From Akkermansia muciniphila (lineage in GTDB: Bacteria; Verrucomicrobiota; Verrucomicrobiia; Verrucomicrobiales; V1-33), in NCBI GenBank assembly GCA_945900785.1, contig CAMDJM010000053.1, positions 1-33,034 on the forward strand: 33,034 nucleotides of DNA. Reading direction: 5' to 3'. The notes beneath the pieces are model-generated. The model did no database searches and was not told where the DNA came from. It worked only from the letters and a program-made list of their open reading frames with translations. Positions within the stretch are counted from its first letter, which is position 1. The number at the start of each line of letters is the position of its first letter. This document shows positions 24,598 to 33,034 of this stretch, one piece after another. A program made the position numbers and the translations under genes.

Positions 24598-24909
24598 TCA
24601 TCCCAAGCCTATGCTTGCATCCCCTCGGTGTCCTGTTTTTAGAGTGACCTCTCCGTAAACTCTCCAGTTCTCTGAAAAGGTTTCCTTGGTGGCTTGCTCC
24701 TCTGTTCCAGCCAATAGGTAAATTTTGGCGGAGGCGACTCCCACCCCACCGGGAACATGCGGGGGCAGGAAGGTTTCCATTCCGATGCGTTGGATGCGTC
24801 CGAAGGTGACGTCCTTCCAGCCGCCGGCCAGAAGCAGGTATGCAGCAATCAGCGCGAGTAATGGCCAAGGGAGGATCTGGAAAAATTTGAGGAATTTTGC
24901 TCTCATCAT
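24598..24909 (-). CDS. Small membrane-anchored hypothetical protein
   Basis: A 103-residue frame from the ATG at 24909 (an ATG seven codons upstream is possible). It starts MMRAKFLKFF, with one transmembrane helix (PWPLLALIAAYLLLAGGW), and the rest reads like an extracytoplasmic beta-rich tail (RIGMETFLPPHVPGG, VASAKIYLLAG, VYGEVTLKTG). I recognise no family. Competing overlapping frames look less protein-like. Confidence 0.5.
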   Translation of the reverse strand: MMRAKFLKFFQILPWPLLALIAAYLLLAGGWKDVTFGRIQRIGMETFLPPHVPGGVGVASAKIYLLAGTEEQATKETFSENWRVYGEVTLKTGHRGDASIGLG

Positions 24910-25108
24910 CAGTGGAGAAAGTGATAGCATGGACCGCGCTAAAGGCCAAGCAGTTTCCTGCGGGTATCTGTGATCTTATGGCGAAAAGTCCCGCGACCAG
25001 TGTCCGTCTTTTGGAAGGACTTCCAGATTGGTTTCAGTGTCAGGATAGCTTCAGAGCGCCATGGTTTTGACTTGAAGCGCCTTCCATTTGAAATGCCGCG
25101 TCAATTGG

Positions 25109-26080
25109 TTAAAACCCCAATAACTCCCTCAACGCTTCCGTGATCGTGGCGGCGGTAGGGCGGTGGGCCGCCCAGAGGTTGGGGTGGTAGGGGATGGGGG
25201 TGTCGCGGGCGTTAAGGCGCTTGGGGGGGGCGTCGAGGAGGTGGAAGCCTTCGGCGGTGACGCGGGCGATGACTTCGGCGGTGACGCCGCCGTAGGGGAA
25301 GGCTTCGCCGACGACGAGGAGGCGGCCGGTGCGGGCGACGCTGGCGAGGACGGTGTCGGTGTCGAGGGGTTTGATGCTGCGGAGGTCGACGACTTCGATT
25401 TCGTAGCCCAGCCTGGCGAGTTCATCGGCGGCGCGCAGGGCCTCGTGGACCATGGCGCTGTAGGTGACGACGCTGGCGTGCTTGCCGTGGCGGGTGATCC
25501 GCGCTTTGCCGATGGGGAGGCGTTCTTCGACGGTGGGGAGGGCACCGGCTTTGAGGTGATAGTAGAGGAATTTGTGTTCGCAGAAGATAACAGGGTCGTT
25601 GATTTCGATAGCTTCCAATAACATCCAATAGGCATCGCCCACGGTGGCGGGGGTGAGGACGATAAGCCCGGGGTAGTGCGCGTAGAGGCTTTCCATGCTT
25701 TGGCTATGGAAGGGGCCGCTGCCGGCGGTGCCGCCGCTGGGGAGGCGGACGACAAGGGGGCAGGGGATGCCGGTGCGCCAGTAGTGGGTGGCGGCCTGGT
25801 TGATGATCTGGTTGAAGGCGATGCTGGAGAAGTCGGCGAATTGCATTTCGACGATGGGGCGCATGCCTTCGATAGCGGCGCCGATGGCGAATCCCATCAT
25901 GGCGTCCTCACTGATAGGGCTGTCAAGGACGCGGCCGGGGAAGTCGCGGGCGAGGTGCTTGGTGGCTTTGAAAGCGCCGCCGAATCCGGCGATGTCCTGG
26001 CCGTAGATAAAGACGTCGGGGTTTTCCTGGAGGGCGCGGGTCTGGGCCTCGCGGATGGCTTCGAGGTAGGTGATGCTCAA
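25109..26080 (-). CDS. pdhB: Pyruvate dehydrogenase E1 component, beta subunit
   Basis: A 323-residue beta subunit of a 2-oxoacid dehydrogenase E1, which with the alpha subunit decarboxylates a 2-oxoacid on thiamine diphosphate. It has DVFIYGQDIAGFGGAFKATK, DSPISEDAMMGFAIGAAIEG, FADFSSIAFNQIINQAATHY, VVRLPSGGTAGSGPFHSQS, GLIVLTPATVGDAYWMLLEA and the C-terminal TVLASVARTGRLLVVGEAFP, all in family order. It could serve pyruvate or acetoin; no lipoyl E2 or E3 gene is near. It lies 77 bp after pdhA on the same strand, with a GGGTTCA-type tandem repeat in the gap. Confidence 0.92.
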   Translation of the reverse strand: MSITYLEAIREAQTRALQENPDVFIYGQDIAGFGGAFKATKHLARDFPGRVLDSPISEDAMMGFAIGAAIEGMRPIVEMQFADFSSIAFNQIINQAATHYWRTGIPCPLVVRLPSGGTAGSGPFHSQSMESLYAHYPGLIVLTPATVGDAYWMLLEAIEINDPVIFCEHKFLYYHLKAGALPTVEERLPIGKARITRHGKHASVVTYSAMVHEALRAADELARLGYEIEVVDLRSIKPLDTDTVLASVARTGRLLVVGEAFPYGGVTAEVIARVTAEGFHLLDAPPKRLNARDTPIPYHPNLWAAHRPTAATITEALRELLGF

Positions 26081-26096
26081 GGTAGAGGAGAGAAAA

Positions 26097-26117
26097 GGGT
26101 TCAGGGTTCAGGGTCCA
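26097..26117. repeat. Period-7 tandem repeat, consensus GGGTTCA
   Basis: Three heptamers in a row (the third differs by one base) lie between pdhA and pdhB, just before the pdhB start on the minus strand. A run of G follows. Confidence 0.7.
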
Positions 26118-26157
26118 GGGGGGCGAACTCCGGAGGTTGCTCCCTGCTGACCTGGAT

Positions 26158-27195
26158 TCAGGTGGTGGGATGGTCCGTTTCCAGGAGCCAGCGGGAGGCG
26201 AGGGGCTGCCAGGTTTCGGCGGCGGGGTCGGGGGCGGGGTCGCGCTGGGCCTGGGCGACGGCTTGCTGGACGGCTTCGGCTGCTGCGGCTTCCATGGCTT
26301 CGAGTTCGCTGTGAGTGGCCCAGCGGTGGTCGATCATTTTCTGGCGGGCGAGCTTGAGGCAGTCCTGGCCGAGGGGGGTGGATTTGATCGTCTCAGGGAT
26401 GTAGGAGCCGTCGTCGTGGGCCCCGTGGCCACAGAGGCGGAGGAGATTGCCGACGACCATCTGGGGGCCGTGGCCGGTGCGGGCGCGGGTGACTGCTTTG
26501 TCAAAGACAGCGAGGCAGGCAGCGAGGTCGGTGCCGTCCACGCTGTAGCCTTCCGCACCATAACCGATGGCGCGGTCGACGAGATCCTTGCAGGCGTATT
26601 GGCGGTCGGTCGCGGTGGAGTAGGCGAATTGGTTATTGGCAATAGCAACGACGAGGGGAAGTTTTTCGACGGCGGCGAGGTTAAGGGCTTCGTGAAAGGC
26701 CCCGGTGGAGGTGCCGCCATCGCCGATGCAGGTAGCGCCCACGGTGTCGGAAATACCCCGGAATTGCCGGGCTTTCAACATGCCGCAGACGACAGAGATC
26801 ATGGCCCCGAGGTGGGAGATCATCGCGGGCATGCCTTTGTCAGGACGCCCGCGGTGGATATTGCCATCGCGGCCTTTCATGGGGCCTTTGACGCTGCCGA
26901 GGTAAGTGCGGGCAGTATCCAGGATGTCTTCGCCAAAGGCCATGCGGCCGGCCTGGTCGCGGATGAGGGGGGCGAAGATATCGTGACCCTGGCGGAGGCA
27001 GACGGCGAGGGCGGCGCTGAAGGCCTCCTGGCCGCGGCCGAGATAGACGCCGCCGGTGATTTTACCGGAGTGATAGAGGGCGGCGATTTTGTCCTCAAGG
27101 GTTCTTGCCAGCAGCATGAAGTGGAATCCTTCGAGGAACCGCCCGGCGGTTATCCCGTCAGGCAAGCCAGGCAGGGCAACGGGCGCGGATGTCAT
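26158..27195 (-). CDS. pdhA: Pyruvate dehydrogenase E1 component, alpha subunit
   Basis: A 345-residue alpha subunit. The thiamine diphosphate motif is GDGGTSTGAFHEALNLAA (158-175) closing with NNQFAYS (187-193), the GDG-NN pattern. GGVYLGRGQEAFSAAL, KGRDGNIHRG and RLCGHGAHDDGSYIP (the phosphorylation-loop region) are in family order. It may use pyruvate or acetoin. It is 71 bp downstream of tpiA and upstream of pdhB on the same strand, so the three could be one transcript. Confidence 0.92.
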   Translation of the reverse strand: MTSAPVALPGLPDGITAGRFLEGFHFMLLARTLEDKIAALYHSGKITGGVYLGRGQEAFSAALAVCLRQGHDIFAPLIRDQAGRMAFGEDILDTARTYLGSVKGPMKGRDGNIHRGRPDKGMPAMISHLGAMISVVCGMLKARQFRGISDTVGATCIGDGGTSTGAFHEALNLAAVEKLPLVVAIANNQFAYSTATDRQYACKDLVDRAIGYGAEGYSVDGTDLAACLAVFDKAVTRARTGHGPQMVVGNLLRLCGHGAHDDGSYIPETIKSTPLGQDCLKLARQKMIDHRWATHSELEAMEAAAAEAVQQAVAQAQRDPAPDPAAETWQPLASRWLLETDHPTT

Positions 27196-27266
27196 GGAAA
27201 GAAGGACCGGTGGACTGGTTAGGGTTTGACCGGGAGGCGGGGCAGGCCTGCGGAAGCAGCGCGGGG

Positions 27267-28088
<822 letters not shown>

Positions 28089-28384
28089 GAGTAGGGAGGT
28101 CGTTATTTCAGAATATCCAAGCGGTGGTTCGGGCGGGTGTCCATCGCAGAATGCAGGGGAAAGTAAAAGTTGTCGGAAGGTCGGCAAAAGCATGATTTTT
28201 CGGTCGGAGGAGGCCCCCCGCCCGGGCAGGACGCCTCATGGCATCGTGGCTGGTTTTTTGGCAGACGGTGGCGGGATTTGAACACCATGCAGAATCCCTT
28301 GGTCCATAACTCGACATTCAGGCGTTCCGCAGGGCATAACGCCTGGGGGGCGACCCCACCTCCTGCCGTGCTCCTGTAAAACCG
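28089..28384. other. Divergent intergenic region between tpiA and the Lnt-like gene
   Basis: No gene is convincing in these 296 bp. They probably hold promoters for both directions. They contain two hairpins near the Lnt-like start and a short tRNA-3'-end-like sequence on the minus strand (28259-28287), which lacks a valid T-stem. Confidence 0.5.
28319..28345 (+). other. CAGGCGTT...AACGCCTG hairpin before the Lnt-like gene
   Basis: A perfect 8-bp stem (28319-28326 with 28338-28345) with an 11-nt loop, directly followed by a second potential stem (TGGGG/CCCCA, 28344-28358, overlapping it by two bases). They sit 27 to 66 bp before the ATG and may shape the mRNA leader. Confidence 0.5.
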
Positions 28385-29785
28385 ATGAATTTTTCTCCTG
28401 CCCGTGTGCCTTTACTGGTCCTGATGCTGATCTTTGCGGGGTGTTATGACCTCGCGCTGTGGTGGGGGCACGCAGGCTCGGTGTGGCTGGTGGCGGTGAG
28501 TGCGGGGGCGCTTTGTGCCATGGCGGGGGCGAAGACGGCGCGGCGGGCCTTCTATGCGGGGATGGGAGCGGCCCTGCTGATGGAGGTGCCGCATTTGTGG
28601 TTTTTGACGGGCATTTTCCAAGGGATCGCGGTGCCGCTTTGGTTGACCCTGGCGCTTTGGCCTGGGGTGTTTTGCGGGACGCTGCATGTGCTGCACCGGA
28701 AGTGGGGCGCGGGAGCGGCGGTGGCGCTGGCTCCGGTGTTGTGGCTGGGCCTGGAGTTTTACCGCTCAGAAGTTTGGGCGCTGCGTTTTACCTGGCTGAC
28801 GCCCGGGTTTGCGCTGCCGCCGGAACGCATGGGATGGCTCTTTCAATCGCTGGGCGTGTATGGCAGTGGAGCGCTGCTGGTGCTGGCGGGTGCGGCTTTG
28901 GTTTTGTTAAAAAAGCCTTGGTGGGCGCTGGCTTGCGGGTTGGGGGTGCCGGCCTTGCTTTTGCCAGGAAACCGGAGCGTGATGCCGGCGGGTTCGGTCA
29001 GGGTGACGGGGGTGCAGTTTGAGCAGGCGCTGCAGCCGTGGGTGTTTGAGGGCTTGGAGGCGGCCCGGGTGGCGCATCCGGATACGGGGCTGTTTATCCT
29101 GCCGGAGTATAGTTTTGAGGGCCGGGTGCCTGAACGGTTTATGGACTGGTGCCGGGAGCACCAGTGCTGGCTGGTGGCAGGTGGGAAGGATTTTTTGCCG
29201 CACGGCAAAGGCTGGCCGAAGTATTTTAATACCGCGTTTGTGATCGGTCCGGATGGCACGGTGCGTCACCGTCAGGCGAAGGCGATGCCAATTCAGTTTT
29301 TCGCGGATGGCGAGCCGGCGGAAACCCAGGCGGTGTGGGAGTCGCCCTGGGGGAAGCTGGGCATCTGTATCTGCTATGACCAGAATTATGCCAGAGTGGT
29401 GGATCCTTTGGCGGGGCAGGGCATGCAGGCCCTGCTGATTCCCACGATGGATCTGCAGACCTGGGGGCAGCATCAGCATTGGCTCTCCGCCCGGCTGGGG
29501 GCGACGCGGGCGGTGGAATACGGGGTGCCGGTGGTGCGCCTGGCGAGCAGTGGGATTTCCCTGGTGCTGGATGCCCGGGGGCGGGTGCTGGCCTCGGGAG
29601 CAATGCCAGGGCAAGGGGAGATCGTCTCCGCTGTGCTGCCGCTGAGCGCCGCGCCGCATCAGCCGTGGGACCGGCTGCCGGCGCGGTGGGCGGTGTATCC
29701 GGCGGGGGGACTGGTGCTGTGGGCGCTGGGCGTTAGTTTTGTGGAGGAGCGCCGCCGCCACCGGCTGCGGAAGCAGGCCAGGTAG
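28385..29785 (+). CDS. Apolipoprotein N-acyltransferase-like protein
   Basis: A 466-residue protein with about six N-terminal hydrophobic segments, a carbon-nitrogen hydrolase domain (about 205-425) and a final transmembrane helix, the layout of Lnt. The nitrilase-type triad is E241 (LPEYSF), K299 (RQAKAMPIQFF) and C330 (GICICYDQNY). Lnt would add the third acyl chain to lipoproteins at the periplasmic face. It is somewhat shorter than E. coli Lnt (512), mainly in the membrane part. It may be a true Lnt or a paralogue acting on another acceptor. Confidence 0.82.
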   Translation: MNFSPARVPLLVLMLIFAGCYDLALWWGHAGSVWLVAVSAGALCAMAGAKTARRAFYAGMGAALLMEVPHLWFLTGIFQGIAVPLWLTLALWPGVFCGTLHVLHRKWGAGAAVALAPVLWLGLEFYRSEVWALRFTWLTPGFALPPERMGWLFQSLGVYGSGALLVLAGAALVLLKKPWWALACGLGVPALLLPGNRSVMPAGSVRVTGVQFEQALQPWVFEGLEAARVAHPDTGLFILPEYSFEGRVPERFMDWCREHQCWLVAGGKDFLPHGKGWPKYFNTAFVIGPDGTVRHRQAKAMPIQFFADGEPAETQAVWESPWGKLGICICYDQNYARVVDPLAGQGMQALLIPTMDLQTWGQHQHWLSARLGATRAVEYGVPVVRLASSGISLVLDARGRVLASGAMPGQGEIVSAVLPLSAAPHQPWDRLPARWAVYPAGGLVLWALGVSFVEERRRHRLRKQAR

Positions 29786-30118
29786 TCCGGATACCCGGCG
29801 CGTTTTCCTCTGAGGGAACGCCCTTCTGCCTTTTCCATGGGCCTGCGCTCCGGAGCCTTGCTAAACAGAAGGATTGCCGGGTGGCAGGACTGGCGGAGGA
29901 TTGAAAGCTGGCGTGCCTGGCTCCGTAGAGGATGGAGGCGGCTGGAGAGCCCCTCAATCTTCCATGAACTGTCTTCCTTCCTTTATTTTATTAATGCCAT
30001 CATCCAGCAAGTCCGTGGCTTTTGGGGTTTTCCATGGGGGACTGATGGCATGCAGCGGGGGCGTGCGGCTGGGAAGGAAGGGTCGCGCTGCAATGGATGG
30101 TCCTGAGTTATTTTTGCT
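29786..30118. other. Intergenic stretch before the cytochrome gene
   Basis: No gene is convincing in these 333 bp. A hairpin at 29800-29821 (GCGTT with AACGC, imperfect middle), followed by a pyrimidine-rich stretch, could end transcription of the Lnt-like gene. The rest likely holds the promoter of the next gene. Confidence 0.4.
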
Positions 30119-32614
30119 ATGAATCGTCTTGTCCCTTCTACTGTGCTGCTGCTGTTGCTGTTACAGGGTTTGCTGCCGGCGGATCAGATTCCGGCGCAAA
30201 TCGGAAAGAGCTGCATGGAGTGTCACGATGCCGGGACAAAAAAGGGCGGGCTGGATTTGTCGGCTTTGCGCTTTGATCTCAAGGACCGCGCCAACCTCGA
30301 AAACTGGACCCGCATTCACGATCGGGTGCAAAAAGGCGAGATGCCGCCCAAGGCTGAAGACCTGTCGGCGGAAGACCGCCGGGCCTTGGTGCAGGAGCTG
30401 GATGCTGCGCTCTACCGGGCGGATGCGGCGGAGGTGCAGGCCCACGGCCGCGGACCAATGCGGCGGCTGAACCGCGATGAATACGAGCAAAACCTCCGGG
30501 AAGTGCTGGAACTGCCTGATCTGGATATCCGCGATATCCTGCCGGAGGACCGTGAGGGGCACCTCTTTAACAAAACGACAGACATGCTGGAGATGTCGAG
30601 GGTGCAGCTCGCGGCTTACCTCGACGCGGCTGAGGCAGCCCTGCGGGCGGCGATGGTGACGGGCCATGCCCCACCGCCCATGACCAGATGGCATCTCGTG
30701 GGCACGAATTTGTTTCCAGGCACCGGCACGTTTGGGAACCGGGAGGCGATGTTCTTTACGCGCGATAGCAAGTTCAGCGGATGGGACGAAAAGAAGGACA
30801 AACCCCTGGATCAGGACGATGGGATCGAGATGGCGCTGTTCCGCTCAGCGAGCTGGCCCTACATCGGCAATCCCCAAGGCATCGCCGCTCCCTTCCCCGG
30901 GCGCTACAAGCTGCGCTTTTCCGCAAGGGCTGTGCTGCAGCAGCCAGGGTATGTGTTGATCCCCGCCCGGCAGCCGGTGCCGATGACCTTCCGCACCCGC
31001 AAGCCAGCCGGGGCTGACATTATCAATGAGGTGCGCGCAGAGGGCGGCATCATCGACATCCAGCCGGAAAAGCAGGTTTATGAAACGACAGTCCGCCTGC
31101 GCGAGGGGGAGGCGATCGAATACAGTCTGCTTGGTCTGCCGATGCCGCTGGCGCAGAATCCGAATGGCTCGGAGCCGACCTACCGGTATCCGCCTTTTCC
31201 GGAAGGGGGCCAGCCGGGCATCGCGGTGCAATGGCTTGAGGTGGAAGGTCCTATCCCCCCGGAGAGTTGGCCGCCGCCCTCCCATCGGGTGCTGTTTGAT
31301 GATCTGGGCGTTGATCCAAATCCGCCGGACCCGCAGGAGGAAGCGAAACGGCTGCTGCGACGGTTCGTGCAGCGGGCGGCCCGTGAGCCGATCGACGGCG
31401 GGGATCTGCTGGCGTTCGAGGCCTTGATCGGGAATCGTCTGGAGCAGGGCGCGCCTTTCAGTGAGGCGCTGCTGGCGGGCTACAAGGCGTTCCTCGCCTC
31501 GGCTGATTTCATCTTTCTGCGCGAGCCGGCACCGGCGGGGGATCAGCACGCCATCGCCTCGCGCCTGTCACATTTTCTGACGAACTCCCGGCCGGATGAA
31601 CGGTTGCGGGCCCTGGCCGGAAACGGGCAGCTGCAGGACGCGGAGACCCTGCGCGGGGAAACCCTGCGTTTGATCGCCGGGCCGGGCTTAGGGCGCTTTG
31701 TGAAAAACTTCACGGACTGCTGGCTCGCGCTGCGGCACGTGCGGCGGGATGATCCTGACATCCGGATTTTTCCGGAGTATCGTTTTGATGAATATCTCGT
31801 GGAAAGCATGGAACGCGAAACGCGCACTTTTTTCACGTCCATGATCCAGGAGAATCTGCCTGCCAGTGTTCTGGTGAAGGCGGACTTTTGCTATGCCAAT
31901 GACCGCCTCGCGGCGCATTACGGGCTGCCCTCCCTGGCAGGCTCAGCCATGCGGAAGGTCCCACTCCCGGCGGGCAGCCCTTATGGCGGCTTGCTCACCC
32001 AGGCAGCCATCCTGAAAGTCAGTGCCAATGGAACGAGCACCTCGCCGGTGGTGCGCGGCGCTTGGGTGATGGAGCGCCTGCTCGGCCAGCCGCCGCCGCC
32101 GCCCCCGCCCAGCGTGCCTGCGGTGGAGCCTGACATCCGCGGCGCCAGCTCGATCCGCGAGCTGATGGCCCTGCATACGAAGTCCAAGTCCTGTGCCGGA
32201 TGCCATGCGACCTTCGATCCCGTCGGCCTTGCCCTGGAGAATTTTGATATCCTCGGCGGCTGGCGCACCCGTTACCGCGGCACCGGGGAAGGCGGGCGCA
32301 TCAATGGCATCGACCGCGCCGGGCATGATTTCAGCTATTCCCTCACATCCCCGGTGGATGCCACCGGCCAGTTGCTGGATGGCCGCAGCTTCAGGGATGT
32401 GAATGAACTCAAAACGATCCTCGCGGCCAATCCCCGGCAGCTGGCGAAGAATTTGCTGCAACAGTTTACCGTGTATGCCACCGGCACGCCGGTGCGCTAC
32501 TCCGACCGCCGCAGCCTGGAGACCCTGTTGGATGCCTGCGCGAAAGACGGCTACCGGGTGCAGGATCTGCTCGTCGCGCTCGTCCAAAGCCGCATCTTCA
32601 CCGGCCGTGGCTAG
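30119..32614 (+). CDS. DUF1592/DUF1588 family exported cytochrome-type protein
   Basis: An 831-residue exported protein with a signal peptide ([15 protein letters not shown]). A c-type heme motif CMECH is at residues 32-36 in the N-terminal cytochrome-like part. DUF1587 ([20 protein letters not shown]), DUF1595 and DUF1592 ([36 protein letters not shown]) follow. DUF1588 has [16 protein letters not shown] [20 protein letters not shown] and [10 protein letters not shown]. The second cysteine pair is CAGCH near residue 690, followed by [14 protein letters not shown]1585 ends the protein. The family is widespread in PVC bacteria, always with a DUF1552 protein, as here; its function is unknown, a role in extracellular redox or polymer breakdown being only proposed. 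Confidence 0.93.
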   Translation: MNRLVPSTVLLLLLLQGLLPADQIPAQIGKSCMECHDAGTKKGGLDLSALRFDLKDRANLENWTRIHDRVQKGEMPPKAEDLSAEDRRALVQELDAALYRADAAEVQAHGRGPMRRLNRDEYEQNLREVLELPDLDIRDILPEDREGHLFNKTTDMLEMSRVQLAAYLDAAEAALRAAMVTGHAPPPMTRWHLVGTNLFPGTGTFGNREAMFFTRDSKFSGWDEKKDKPLDQDDGIEMALFRSASWPYIGNPQGIAAPFPGRYKLRFSARAVLQQPGYVLIPARQPVPMTFRTRKPAGADIINEVRAEGGIIDIQPEKQVYETTVRLREGEAIEYSLLGLPMPLAQNPNGSEPTYRYPPFPEGGQPGIAVQWLEVEGPIPPESWPPPSHRVLFDDLGVDPNPPDPQEEAKRLLRRFVQRAAREPIDGGDLLAFEALIGNRLEQGAPFSEALLAGYKAFLASADFIFLREPAPAGDQHAIASRLSHFLTNSRPDERLRALAGNGQLQDAETLRGETLRLIAGPGLGRFVKNFTDCWLALRHVRRDDPDIRIFPEYRFDEYLVESMERETRTFFTSMIQENLPASVLVKADFCYANDRLAAHYGLPSLAGSAMRKVPLPAGSPYGGLLTQAAILKVSANGTSTSPVVRGAWVMERLLGQPPPPPPPSVPAVEPDIRGASSIRELMALHTKSKSCAGCHATFDPVGLALENFDILGGWRTRYRGTGEGGRINGIDRAGHDFSYSLTSPVDATGQLLDGRSFRDVNELKTILAANPRQLAKNLLQQFTVYATGTPVRYSDRRSLETLLDACAKDGYRVQDLLVALVQSRIFTGRG

Positions 32615-32642
32615 CAAAAATAATATTCAGCATAAAACACTC

Positions 32643-33034
32643 ATGCCCAACGCCCCTTACCTCGCCAAATCCTGCTCCCGCCGCCGCTTTCTGCGCGGTG
32701 CGGGTGTCACCCTCGCCTTGCCATGGCTGGAATGCATGACCCCGGTGTTCGGTCGCGCACCGGTGCCGCAGGCCCCGCGCCGTCTCCTCATCATTTCCAA
32801 CAATCTCGGCTTCCTGCCAAAGCCATTCTTTCCGGAAACCGCCGGTCGCGACTACGCCCTGTCACCCACTCTTTCGCCGCTCGCTGCGGTGCGCCATGAA
32901 ATGAGCGTCTTCAGCGGCATGTCGCATCCCGATGTGAATGGCGGACACAGTGCGGAAAATTGTTTCCTCACGGCAGCCCGGGGTCCCACGAAAAGTGGGT
33001 TCCGCAATCAAATCTCCCTGGACCAATACGCCGT
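32643..33034 (+). CDS. DUF1552 family Tat-exported protein (partial, 3' end off the window)
   Basis: Open to the right edge; 130 codons are visible. The N-terminus [19 protein letters not shown] is a Tat signal. It then reads [40 protein letters not shown] and FLTAARG, the standard DUF1552 opening. It starts 28 bp after the DUF1592/1588 stop and is the usual partner of that protein, so the two are probably one operon. Confidence 0.92.
   Translation, partial: MPNAPYLAKSCSRRRFLRGAGVTLALPWLECMTPVFGRAPVPQAPRRLLIISNNLGFLPKPFFPETAGRDYALSPTLSPLAAVRHEMSVFSGMSHPDVNGGHSAENCFLTAARGPTKSGFRNQISLDQYA

Noticed and set aside
28259..28287. tRNA or tmRNA gene
   Set aside because: The T-loop-like word is present, but T-stem and acceptor partners do not pair, and no cloverleaf can be built upstream.

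Overview
The window looks like a chromosomal segment of a GC-rich member of the Verrucomicrobiota (PVC group). The evidence is a DUF1587/1592/1588-type cytochrome protein followed by a Tat-exported DUF1552 protein, two PEP-CTERM proteins, two Tat-exported sugar-isomerase-like TIM barrels, and proline-rich secreted proteins. Species cannot be named from the sequence. Gene strand changes often. High GC in third codon positions makes many long open frames antisense to real genes; these are left out.

Layout. Positions 1-1342 (minus) hold an O-antigen ligase/polymerase-like membrane protein cut by the left edge. polX and lipB follow on the minus strand, overlapping by 8 bp. An MFS transporter, a PEP-CTERM/DNRLRE-like protein and a GNAT acetyltransferase lie on the plus strand (4057-7211). 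From 7.2 to 9.3 kb is an accessory patch: two toxin-antitoxin pairs (UPF0175/DUF3368 and DUF433/DUF5615) whose antitoxins read intact while both PIN-type toxins are broken, with short dispersed repeats and a fragment resembling the 3' end of prfC. Then come a small secreted protein, prfC (minus), a small DEDD-type exonuclease, an EamA transporter and an ankyrin-repeat protein.

Positions 14.7-17.0 kb hold a divergent cell-wall pair: a four-LysM protein (minus) and an N-acetylmuramoyl-L-alanine amidase (plus). A Tat-exported isomerase-like protein, an acyltransferase-3 protein, a glutaredoxin, a proline-rich secreted protein, apaG, thiD, a 71-residue PEP-CTERM-like protein, a second Tat isomerase-like protein and a cNMP-fold protein follow.

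From 25.1 to 28.1 kb the minus strand carries tpiA, pdhA and pdhB in transcription order, a compact central-carbon cluster making glyceraldehyde-3-phosphate interconversion and the E1 step of pyruvate oxidation; no E2 or E3 gene is present here. The right end (plus) has an apolipoprotein N-acyltransferase-like protein and the cytochrome/DUF1552 pair, the second cut by the window edge.

The most unusual parts are the decayed twin toxin-antitoxin patch with its prfC-like junction, the tiny exosortase-type protein, the period-7 tandem repeats in intergenic DNA, and the large inverted repeat and hairpin in the 475-bp gap before the glutaredoxin gene. I did not find a clear new defence or mobile system; no CRISPR array, transposase, integrase, rRNA or convincing tRNA is present.
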